Source: CAJXNP01 sp050305935
GTDB lineage: Bacteria; Bacteroidota; Bacteroidia; Cytophagales; Cyclobacteriaceae
Length of the DNA stretch: 18,488 nt
Assembly: GCA_050305935.1 (NCBI GenBank)
Contig: JBNLGG010000075.1
Span: 1-18,488, forward strand
Reading direction: 5' to 3'
Made by a program: the position numbers and the translations under genes. Under the pieces are notes generated by a model, which saw only the letters and a program-made list of their open reading frames with translations, did not search any database and was not told where the DNA came from. This document shows, in pieces, positions 8,757 through 15,391 of the stretch; positions within the stretch are counted from its first letter, which is position 1, and each line of letters begins with the position of its first letter.

Positions 8757-9011
8757 AGTTATTCTTCAACATATGTTGCGTACAATCGAGCCACCGCTCC
8801 AGGTGCTTGTATACACGAAATGGGAACGGCGAGAATGGGGCACAACCCGAAAACCAATGTGCTCAATAAATGGAACCAAATGCACCACGTGTCAAATGTA
8901 TTTGTTACGGATGGAGCCTGCATGACCAGCGCCGGAACGCAAAACCCAAGCATCACCGACATGGTACTAACTGCCCGAGTGGTGGATTATGCCGACAAGC
9001 AGGTGAAATAG
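8757..9011 (+). pseudogene. 3' remnant of a GMC-type oxidoreductase
   Basis: An open frame bounded upstream by TGA (8754-8756) and ending at TAG (9009-9011) encodes about 84 residues. They match only the very C-terminal part of FAD-dependent GMC oxidoreductases: APGACIHEMGTARMG, NVFVTDGACM and TQNPSITDMVLTARVVDYA. These hold the conserved active-site HE and the final FAD-contacting helix. Full family members are about 500-600 residues. Here there is no FAD-binding GxGxxG, no normal start, and no recognisable coding sequence in any frame for the 238 bases back to the Anbu stop. It is most likely a deletion relic. Mutational decay inside the piece is modest, so loss may be fairly recent. Confidence 0.8.
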
Positions 9012-9528
9012 GGTAAGTAGTAGGAAAGATCAGGGTTGGTATACTCTGGTATCTTAACCTGCAAAAAACATTTTTTTTTAGTTGACATACTCCTTCACCC
9101 TTTCTGCCTTTGCGTAACCGCTTCGACGTAGCGAGGTCAAAAGGGGAATATGGTGTTTTTTGAAGGTTAAAATTTGATTCATATCCCCCTTTCTAAATTA
9201 AATTTATTTGCTCAGCCATCACTAACCGTAAGTCCATCCCCCTCCAGATTTGTTTCCATTTGCCCTCCTCGCCTTTGGCGAATTCCAGCAAAATATTTTG
9301 TGGATACCTTTCAGTTAACGACTTGCACTGTGCCGCTGAAGCAATTTTTTTTATCCCATCATATATGATGGATTGTCTGGGTCGCCACAGCCAATCCTTT
9401 TTAATTGGATCTTCTTTTCACACATTTTAGGATTCCGCAAGATTGTCGTTTTGGTCCAAAGAAGTACATTCATTTGGTTTATCAGAAAACTTTTCCTATC
9501 CCACTCGAAAGATCTATTGTTATAGAGA
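9012..9528. other. Non-coding stretch with several dyads
   Basis: No convincing gene is present in these 517 bases. An open frame at 9174-9368 has no family resemblance and reads as low-complexity. Structures seen are an imperfect inverted repeat (AAAAGGGGAATATG at 9139-9152 against CATATCCCCCTTTC at 9180-9193), a perfect 16-base palindrome CCATCATATATGATGG at 9356-9371, and a short CCAAT/ATTGG dyad at 9391-9408. A polyT run lies at about 9071-9079. The stretch could be a decayed mobile or interspersed repeat left between the GMC relic and the lipoprotein gene, but nothing identifies it. Confidence 0.5.
9356..9371. repeat. Perfect 16-base palindrome
   Basis: CCATCATATATGATGG reads the same on both strands. 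It lies in the non-coding stretch, 157 bases past the stop codon of the minus-strand lipoprotein gene and outside any convincing gene. It could be a protein-binding site or a leftover of a repeat element. There is no T-tract to make it a terminator. Confidence 0.5.
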
Positions 9529-10050
9529 TTAGGGAACTCTGGTAAAGGTATATTGCAGACTCAATTCCGAAGTGACATTAACACCGTCCTGGCTAAAATC
9601 TTCTGTTTCGTCCTGGCTTATAGTAAGTTCGGATTCACTCAAGCTTTCAATGGTAACTTCAGCAGGTTCCGTAACTGAACTGGTGACAAGGAGTTTGTTT
9701 CCCACTATCTCCCAGCTACCCGGTAAAAAGACTTCGTCTATTGTCTCGTAAGAGGTACTTTTTACTCCGAGTATTTCCGAAGTAAGCTCAATGGTATAAG
9801 ATCCTTCGGATTGAAATTCGTTTGGATTTTCAGTAAAGGTGACAATTAAATCACTTTCAATCAGAGAGCCCACAAAATTCACGGTTAAAACCTGGCCTAA
9901 ATAGCTTGTTTTACTTGTCCCGGTATAATCAAGATCTGTTAACTCCCATGCTCCGGGAAACAATGACTGATCAATTTGAGGTGTTTCATCATCTTTTTTA
10001 CATGAAAAAATTAAGACAGAAATGACAATAATAAAAAACAGGTTCTTCAT
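9529..10050 (-). CDS. Lipocalin-like lipoprotein
   Basis: The 173-residue protein has a lipoprotein signal peptide with Cys17 as the modified residue (VLIFSC). The following KKDDE resembles the acidic export signal that sends Bacteroidota lipoproteins to the cell surface. The mature part looks like a small beta barrel of the lipocalin-like type common in this phylum: LFPGAWELTDLDY near 31-43, EFQSEGSYTIEL in the middle, FLPGSWEIVGNKLLVTSS and a closing SLQYTFTRVP. The ligand is unknown and no partner gene is adjacent. A TATATTTA on the minus strand (10085-10092), about 35 bases before the start, is a one-mismatch match to the Bacteroidota -7 element. A decayed relative of this fold is found at 14234-14532. 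Confidence 0.8.
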   Translation of the reverse strand: MKNLFFIIVISVLIFSCKKDDETPQIDQSLFPGAWELTDLDYTGTSKTSYLGQVLTVNFVGSLIESDLIVTFTENPNEFQSEGSYTIELTSEILGVKSTSYETIDEVFLPGSWEIVGNKLLVTSSVTEPAEVTIESLSESELTISQDETEDFSQDGVNVTSELSLQYTFTRVP

Positions 10051-10284
10051 GATGTTAAAAATTTTAAAGGTTGAATCAAAAAATTAAATATAAATCGCCC
10101 TTTTCATTATAACAACATTAATCCGTATTAATATTAACCTGTTATTTATTCTATCAAATCACTACCATTTGTAGCCCATTAAGTTATTGACCGTCATTTA
10201 TTTAAAACAACAATCAGATTTCTCCCTGAAACGGTAACACTGAGGTTAATCGGCTGATAGTAGTTATGAAGTATCGTGAGATCA

Positions 10285-10542
10285 TCATTTAATCTCATAT
10301 GTAACAATGGATATCTCATCCAGAGGCTCACCATCGCTAATGCTTATTTGGAAATTAGCAATCAGGACCTCCCGTTCGTTACCTCCAATCCGTCCACATA
10401 GTATGACACTATCTGGCCCATACATCATACAATGGAACCAGGTTTTCGCATCTCCGCGGTTGACAGCAACAGTTTGGCTGTTTTGCTGTGCAGGGTCTAA
10501 GCGCATCGTAAAAACTCCTGCAAGGAATATGAAGTATTTCAT
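10285..10542 (-). CDS. Small hypothetical protein, possibly secreted
   Basis: This 85-residue frame begins MKYFIFLAGVF and runs through DPAQQNSQTVAVN, which could be a short signal peptide cleaved near AQQ. The rest alternates strand-like segments (DSVILCGRIGG, REVLIANFQISI, EISIVTYEIK) with two cysteines. Codon choice looks ordinary. The opposite strand carries an equally long open frame over the same bases (10307-10564), but that one reads as low-complexity with many Ser, Arg and Pro. No family is recognised. It could be a genuine small gene or a chance frame. Confidence 0.4.
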   Translation of the reverse strand: MKYFIFLAGVFTMRLDPAQQNSQTVAVNRGDAKTWFHCMMYGPDSVILCGRIGGNEREVLIANFQISISDGEPLDEISIVTYEIK

Positions 10543-10844
10543 GCTTTTGATGCGCCAGGGTTAAAAATCCAAAAGATGTCGGGTTAAAATTAGTGGCTGA
10601 TAATTGCCCGGATTAACCACTCAGATTTAGGCAAATGAGTTCTGATAGTGGTGTTTTGGTTCAAGAATCAAACAGGAAGATGGATATCTATTCGCACAGA
10701 AGCTTTTCTTTTGATTCAATAAATAATCTCTCCTTTTTCATGTAAGGTTCTCCATTCCTCCATCAGCAAACTCCGCAGGTGTTAAGGTATCTTTAACCTG
10801 AATAATGAAATTCAGAAATTAATTGTTATTGACGGGATACAAAT
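10543..10844. other. Intergenic region upstream of the class III cyclase
   Basis: No gene was found in these 302 bases. On the plus strand a dyad GTTAAGG-TAT-CTTTAAC with one mismatched pair (10781-10797) lies about 48 bases before the cyclase ATG. It includes TATCTTTA, close to the Bacteroidota -7 box. The remainder is AT-rich with no clear terminator. A short minus-strand phrase near 10760-10800 reads TPAEFADGG but is too short to call anything. Confidence 0.4.
10781..10797 (+). promoter_or_regulatory. Possible promoter/operator dyad of the cyclase gene
   Basis: The 17-base near-palindrome GTTAAGGTATCTTTAAC has one G-T mismatch in its arms and sits 47 bases before the cyclase start. It overlaps a TATCTTTA -7-like element. 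A repressor site on top of a promoter is possible, but no -33 box supports this clearly. Confidence 0.3.
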
Positions 10845-12014
10845 ATGTTCACAAGGGAAAAACTCATCATCAGGCTAAATCTTTTGACCAGGACTTTATT
10901 GTTCCATTTTGTTTTTTGGTATACCAGCTTATTGCTGTTCGTTTTCTTCTCGGGAAATGACCGCCTCTTTAGCCATTATATCCAACTGGAGAGCATCAAC
11001 CATTGGTATGTGACAAAGCTAATCCTGGCGGTGTCCCTGGCCGTTCTTTTCGCTTTGCTGGATTCATTTTTTAATGACCGGCTTATGCGGTCTACCACTC
11101 ATAGGGTGTGGCTGCTCATTCCTTCAGCAATGTATTTGTTGCTCGGCTTAGTCCTGATCTTAATGGGCTCCGGTTCCCCTTCAGACATTATAAACAACAT
11201 AAAAAGCGGAGGTATTACAGCAATCATTCCTGAACTCAATATCGAATTCTGGAGGTTTCTTGTCTTCTTTTACCTGGCCTGTTTTTTTAACAATTTCATC
11301 CGGCGTGCCATCAAAAGGATTGGCAAAGGCAACCTGAAAAACTGGCTCTTCGGCATGATGAACAAACCACGTGAAGACGAGCGGATATTTATGTTCATTG
11401 ATATGAAATCGTCGACCACTATCGCAGAGCAAATGTCTCATCAGAAATTCAGCCACCTGGTACAGGATATTTTTAACGACCTGGCCATCATCGACAATTA
11501 TGACGGTGAGATTTACCAGTACCTGGGTGATGGTGCCATCATTTCATGGCCTCTTAAAAAAGGACTTAACAACCTCAACTTCCTGCGAGGCTACTTTGGT
11601 TTTATAAACCTGATTCATCAAAGGGAGCAATATTACCTTCGCAAATATGATGTCATCCCTACCTTCAAAGCAGGAATGCATGTGGGCAAGGTAATGGTAC
11701 TGCAAGTGGGCAGGATCAGAAGGGACATCTCCTATAACGGCGATACCATAAACACGACGGCCAGAATCGAATCCATGTGCAACACCTATTCCAAAAACCT
11801 GCTCATTTCCGGTGATCTTATTGAGCTCATCGGCGATCAACGTGATTACATGATAAAAGAAGTGGGGAACCTTCGGCTAAAAGGCAAGCGGCGAAAGGTG
11901 GATGTGTTTTACGTTCGTGAAAAGCATGCCTCTTCTTCGGAAGGCCCGGCGATCATGAAAAACCTGGTAGACAAACTATCGGTCTACAAAAACCAGGTAG
12001 TTACTGCCGACTAA
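10845..12014 (+). CDS. Membrane-anchored class III adenylate/guanylate cyclase
   Basis: The 389-residue protein has an N-terminal membrane part with about four hydrophobic segments (near 15-35, 57-75, 88-108 and 136-152) and a C-terminal class III nucleotide cyclase domain (about 178-355). Metal-binding aspartates are visible as Asp186 in FIDMKSST and Asp229 in YLGDGAII. Asn303 and transition-state Arg307 are in NGDTINTTARIES. So the catalytic core is complete and the product should be a cyclic nucleotide made at the inner membrane face. The two base-selecting positions appear to be Gln225 and Ser296 instead of the Lys/Asp pair of typical adenylate cyclases, so ATP versus GTP use cannot be assigned. 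There is no receptor or response-regulator domain, so the membrane part probably senses the signal. It converges on the UPF0316 gene with 18 bases between them. Confidence 0.88.
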   Translation: MFTREKLIIRLNLLTRTLLFHFVFWYTSLLLFVFFSGNDRLFSHYIQLESINHWYVTKLILAVSLAVLFALLDSFFNDRLMRSTTHRVWLLIPSAMYLLLGLVLILMGSGSPSDIINNIKSGGITAIIPELNIEFWRFLVFFYLACFFNNFIRRAIKRIGKGNLKNWLFGMMNKPREDERIFMFIDMKSSTTIAEQMSHQKFSHLVQDIFNDLAIIDNYDGEIYQYLGDGAIISWPLKKGLNNLNFLRGYFGFINLIHQREQYYLRKYDVIPTFKAGMHVGKVMVLQVGRIRRDISYNGDTINTTARIESMCNTYSKNLLISGDLIELIGDQRDYMIKEVGNLRLKGKRRKVDVFYVREKHASSSEGPAIMKNLVDKLSVYKNQVVTAD

Positions 12015-12032
12015 CCGGCATCAGCTTTCTGG

Positions 12033-12653
12033 TCATTTTCTTTTCCAGTATTTAAATATGGAAAATGAATCCGGAATGGTTTCGGGAATTCCCTGGGTGA
12101 GGTACTTGACGCTTTTTATGCTTTCCACAGTAAAAACTGCTTGCGGATTAGTAATTTCCACCAATTCAGTCACCTCTTTTAATGCTTGCCGGCTAACGAT
12201 CAGGAAAATAATATTCACCGGGCCCATGTTTCCTTCTGCATCCACAACGGTAAGGCGATATTTATGCTCCCTGAATTTTCCAATCAATTTTGCCGCATCC
12301 TTCTGAGTAATGATCCTTACAATCACATTTCCCAACGCCAGCCTCTCTTCGATAAGCATCCCAACAAAAATTCCGCTGGCAAAGCCTCCGGCATAGGCAA
12401 TGTAGGAAATCCAGCTATCCAGGTTTTGGAGGATCTGACCGATGGCTAATAGCCAGATGAGCGCTTCGCAAAAGCCCAGGACTGTGGATATAAACCGTTT
12501 GCCATTGAGCATATAGATAACCCGGACGGTGTTAATAGATACATCTGCAATCCGGGCAAAAAATATCAGCAGGGGAATGACGATCAGACGGAAAGATTCA
12601 GAATCGGGCGATATAAAATTAAGAATATCATTCATGATGCCCAGGATGATCAA
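12033..12653 (-). CDS. UPF0316 family membrane protein (DUF5698/DUF2179)
   Basis: The 206-residue protein has three hydrophobic segments (about 21-41, 54-76 and 82-104) followed by a soluble domain. The membrane part includes ARIADVSINTVRVIYMLNGK, the most typical stretch of the UPF0316 (YebE-like) family. The C-terminal half fits the DUF2179 domain (IIVRIITQ..., KYRLTVVDAEGNMGPVNIIF and the late strand AVFTVESIKSVK). The function is not established. The start at 12653 gives MIILGIMNDILNF; the in-frame ATG at 12635 (residue 7) is an equally good choice. It points toward the cyclase gene and is divergent from the flavoprotein gene. Confidence 0.85.
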   Translation of the reverse strand: MIILGIMNDILNFISPDSESFRLIVIPLLIFFARIADVSINTVRVIYMLNGKRFISTVLGFCEALIWLLAIGQILQNLDSWISYIAYAGGFASGIFVGMLIEERLALGNVIVRIITQKDAAKLIGKFREHKYRLTVVDAEGNMGPVNIIFLIVSRQALKEVTELVEITNPQAVFTVESIKSVKYLTQGIPETIPDSFSIFKYWKRK

Positions 12654-12839
12654 TTTGCTTAACAGAAAGATGGTAATACGTCATTTTCTTCTAATCTACA
12701 CCAACTCCTTTATAAATATCCGGACACCGGTTTTACCAGCATCCACTTACAAAACTATTTTTATTGTTTGTGGAAGCAAAACAATAAGCAAATGAATCCA
12801 CTTTGTTAAAAACTTTCTCTGACTAAAAGCAGGAAAAGT

Positions 12840-12847
12840 TATCTTTG
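12840..12847 (+). promoter_or_regulatory. Bacteroidota -7 promoter element TATCTTTG
   Basis: TATCTTTG matches TAnnTTTG exactly, 17 bases before the flavoprotein ATG. A TTTC at 12814-12817, 22 bases upstream of it, could serve as a weak -33 box. If used, the transcript would have a very short leader. Confidence 0.5.
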
Positions 12848-12864
12848 TCGGCTAATCCGATTAC

Positions 12865-14076
12865 ATGAAGGTAGCTATTATAGGAGGTGGAGCGGCTGGC
12901 TTTTTTTCTGCATTTTCTGTCAGGAAGCATCATCCAAATGCGCAGATTACCATTTTTGAAAAAACCAATAAACTCCTTTCTAAAGTTAAAGTTTCCGGCG
13001 GAGGCCGTTGCAATGTGACGAATGCCTGTCCCAATATCTCTGACTTGGCCAAAGCATATCCCAGGGGTAGTAAGCAGCTTAAAAAGCTCTTTTATCAATT
13101 TAACAACCACGACATGATGGACTGGCTTACCGCAAGAGGTGTACTATTAAAAACTGAAAAAAACGGGCATATTTTTCCCGCCACTGACGACTCACAAACC
13201 ATTATTGATTGCTTTTTAAAAACGGCCGGAACTGCAGGCATCAAGATTAAAAAAAACTCCTTAATTCAAGGCATTAGTCCGGAAGAAGAATACCTGAACC
13301 TCGTCATGCCAGATGGTTTAAAAGAGACCTTTGACAAAGTAATCACCACCACCGGGGGGAGCCCAAAGAAAAGCGGTTTGTTTTGGCTCGAAGACCTGGG
13401 ACACGAGATCATTGATCCGGTTCCATCGCTGTTTACCTTTAACATGCCATCGGAGGAAGTGACGAAGCTAATGGGCGTTTCCGTTGACAATGCGTCTGTA
13501 AAGGTTCAGGGCACAAAGCTGGCGCAATCGGGCCCGCTTTTGATCACCCATTGGGGCATGAGCGGACCGGCCATTTTGAAGCTGTCTGCTTATGGAGCCA
13601 GGGAGTTGGCAGAAAAGGATTATACCTTTTCCATTCAGGTCAACTGGGCAAACGAACAGAACTTTGATGTGGTGCAGGCACAGCTTGATGCCATTGTCGG
13701 ACAGCACCCGAATAAACAATTGTCAAACATAAAACCCTTTTCCATCCCCGAAAGGCTATGGCTATTCCTCCTGCAAAAATCTGAGCTGGATCCCTCCAGG
13801 AAGTGGAATGAACTTGGAAAAAAAGGCCTGAACAAATTGACGAATACCCTCGTCAATGACATCTACCAGATCAAAGGAAAGACGACATTTAAGGAGGAGT
13901 TTGTGACCTGCGGCGGTGTAAGCCTGCAAAGTGTCAACATGAACACCCTGCAAAGCAAGACATGCAAAGGCTTATACTTTGCCGGGGAAGTTCTTGATAT
14001 CGACGGTATCACCGGCGGCTACAATTTCCAGGCCGCCTGGACCACCGGGTTTGTTGCCGGGATGCTACAGGAGTAA
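12865..14076 (+). CDS. NAD(P)/FAD-dependent oxidoreductase, HI0933/BaiN-like flavoprotein
   Basis: The 403-residue protein is a two-domain flavoprotein of the HI0933/YhiN/BaiN type. The N-terminal FAD-binding motif is VAIIGGGAAGFFSAF with GGGAAG at 7-12. The family-specific KVSGGGRCNVTNAC spans 42-55. Later features are THWGMSGPAIL (228-237), VTCGGVSLQSVN (347-358), and the closing FAD-contacting YFAGEVLDIDGITGGYNFQ (371-389), all in the expected order. Length is normal. Family members are cytoplasmic reductases or dehydrogenases with largely unknown substrates. A BaiN role in bile acid dehydroxylation is known for some relatives and should not be transferred here. The ATG has no Shine-Dalgarno but has a consensus -7 promoter element close upstream. 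It appears to be a single-gene unit. Confidence 0.92.
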   Translation: MKVAIIGGGAAGFFSAFSVRKHHPNAQITIFEKTNKLLSKVKVSGGGRCNVTNACPNISDLAKAYPRGSKQLKKLFYQFNNHDMMDWLTARGVLLKTEKNGHIFPATDDSQTIIDCFLKTAGTAGIKIKKNSLIQGISPEEEYLNLVMPDGLKETFDKVITTTGGSPKKSGLFWLEDLGHEIIDPVPSLFTFNMPSEEVTKLMGVSVDNASVKVQGTKLAQSGPLLITHWGMSGPAILKLSAYGARELAEKDYTFSIQVNWANEQNFDVVQAQLDAIVGQHPNKQLSNIKPFSIPERLWLFLLQKSELDPSRKWNELGKKGLNKLTNTLVNDIYQIKGKTTFKEEFVTCGGVSLQSVNMNTLQSKTCKGLYFAGEVLDIDGITGGYNFQAAWTTGFVAGMLQE

Positions 14077-14233
14077 ACAAGAAAACATGCGCTCAAAGTA
14101 AAACTGAAGTAACACCGGTTTTTGGTAGAAAAAATCGCTAATTTGATCACACACACCGTGTTTACGAAACAAACCTCCATTCACCATAAAATTGATCGTT
14201 TGGTTCATCCTTTCCTGAATGTTTAGCGCCTGA

Positions 14234-14532
14234 ATCGAACCTTCAAAAAAAGGTTATCAGGGAGCTTGGAAATCTGATTCCAGTGTGTTGATCATTGCCA
14301 ATGGCTGCTTCACCTACTGCCAGTTCGACGAAAAATCCATCCATTTCACCTACGGCTGGGGACAACCAAAGATGGCAATTACACGGATAACATTGACTTT
14401 TTCTCCCGCGATCAAAATCGCGTGGGTGCATCCCAGGAATTCAATTTTGAAATCAAAGGAGACGAATGGCACCATTGGGGAAATAGCAGCAAGGGCGATC
14501 CCATGTATGAGATTTGGACGATGAGGGAATAG
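14234..14532 (+). pseudogene. Frameshifted, headless lipocalin-like protein
   Basis: Two plus-strand frames read on as one protein. The first, from 14234 (bounded by TGA at 14231-14233), gives QGAWKSDSSVLII, GCFTYCQFDEKS and HFTYGWG. At a GGGG run (14358-14361) the frame shifts by one lost base and continues as TTKDGNYTDNIDFFSRDQ, RVGASQEFNFEIKGDEW, and GDPMYEIWTMRE, ending with TAG at 14530-14532. This order (QGAWK opening, a TxKDGxYxxxxxF segment, a FxIKGDxW strand, and the EIWT.. ending) matches small Bacteroidota lipocalin-like secreted proteins. The signal peptide and the stretch after 'GAWK' seem to be missing, and no start or upstream coding sequence is seen. A sequencing error in the G-run could explain the shift but not the missing 5' end. 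Confidence 0.6.
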
Positions 14533-14536
14533 ATTT

Positions 14537-15391
14537 TCAGTTGTCAACAAACGCAATAATCCTCAACGGACCTCCACTCCCACCTTTGATCTTTATGGGC
14601 AGGGCAATCACCTGAAATCCATTTACCGGTAGTTGATCCATATTAGCCACATTTTCGAAACCTGGAATGTTTTCGGAAAGAAGAATAACATGACTTTTAA
14701 AATCCTGCGACTGCCCGTAGTCGATACTTGGTGTATCAATACCAATTGACTTAATGTCCCTGTTGTCCACCAGCCATTGAGCTGCCTCAGGTGACAACCC
14801 CGGGAAGTGAAGTTCCTTAATCGCTTCGACACCACGATCTTCCGTGCCAAGGTATTTAATTTTATCGGGATAATATGATCCATATCCCGTCTGCAATAAC
14901 ACAATACTTCCGGCTGGGATCTCGCCATTTTCATTTTCCCAGCGTTGCAGGTCTTCCACACTGACCAGGTAATCAGGATCAGGCAGCGCATTTTTTGATA
15001 CATCGATTTTTATACCATCGCCTATCAATTTCTCCAACGGTACTTCGTCCACACTTTGTCCTCCTTCAGCAAAATGGATAGGTGCATCAATGTGTGTACC
15101 GCCATGCTCGGCCATGCAGAAATTATTGGCAGAATAATAAAACCCTTTTTCGGTCATTCCTTTTGCCACTTCTTCCAGCTCAAATTCTTTAGACGTTACC
15201 CAAAAGACCGTCTCGTCAGAAAGCTCATAGGTCAGGTCAATGATCTTTCGTTCCGCATTTGAGTCGTCATTGACAGGAGTTGATTTTTCGTCGTCACCTA
15301 CCGGCTTTTGGCAGGAAATAACTGCGACAGAAAACAACCATAACAGGCTACTCATTTTCCTCATCATATGATTCTTATTTTTACTTTCCAT
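14537..15391 (-). CDS. Cyclase-family lipoprotein (kynurenine formamidase-like)
   Basis: The protein is a cyclase-family (PF04199) hydrolase exported as a lipoprotein. The lipobox ends in VISC (Cys27 from the upstream ATG). The metal-binding signature HGGTHIDAPIHF spans 96-107 (His96, His100, Asp102, His106), and SENIPGFENVAN near 239-250 fits the family's later acidic site. Family members hydrolyse N-formylkynurenine or related amides and lactones, and secreted Bacteroidota members have unknown substrates. The ATG at 15391 lies inside the GH2 gene and overlaps its end by 11 bases, giving a long 13-residue n-region. ATGs at 15367 or 15364 (residues 9 and 10) give a more normal signal peptide and no overlap, and may be the true start. 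It follows the GH2 gene in one operon. Confidence 0.85.
   Translation of the reverse strand: MESKNKNHMMRKMSSLLWLFSVAVISCQKPVGDDEKSTPVNDDSNAERKIIDLTYELSDETVFWVTSKEFELEEVAKGMTEKGFYYSANNFCMAEHGGTHIDAPIHFAEGGQSVDEVPLEKLIGDGIKIDVSKNALPDPDYLVSVEDLQRWENENGEIPAGSIVLLQTGYGSYYPDKIKYLGTEDRGVEAIKELHFPGLSPEAAQWLVDNRDIKSIGIDTPSIDYGQSQDFKSHVILLSENIPGFENVANMDQLPVNGFQVIALPIKIKGGSGGPLRIIAFVDN

Noticed and set aside
9174..9368. Plus-strand 64-residue frame in the non-coding stretch
   Set aside because: Composition is low-complexity (many Pro, Ser, Leu) and no conserved pattern is seen.
10307..10564. Plus-strand 85-residue frame opposite the small secreted candidate
   Set aside because: Its Ser/Pro/Arg-rich composition reads as an antisense shadow; the minus frame is preferred, though weakly.
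10760..10800. Minus-strand phrase TPAEFADGG, reminiscent of transposase C-termini
   Set aside because: It is about ten residues with no supporting sequence on either side, no catalytic motif and no terminal repeats.
11946..11998. Partial inverted repeat at the 3' end of the cyclase gene
   Set aside because: It lies inside coding sequence, the arms are interrupted, and there is no T-tract, so it does not work as a terminator.
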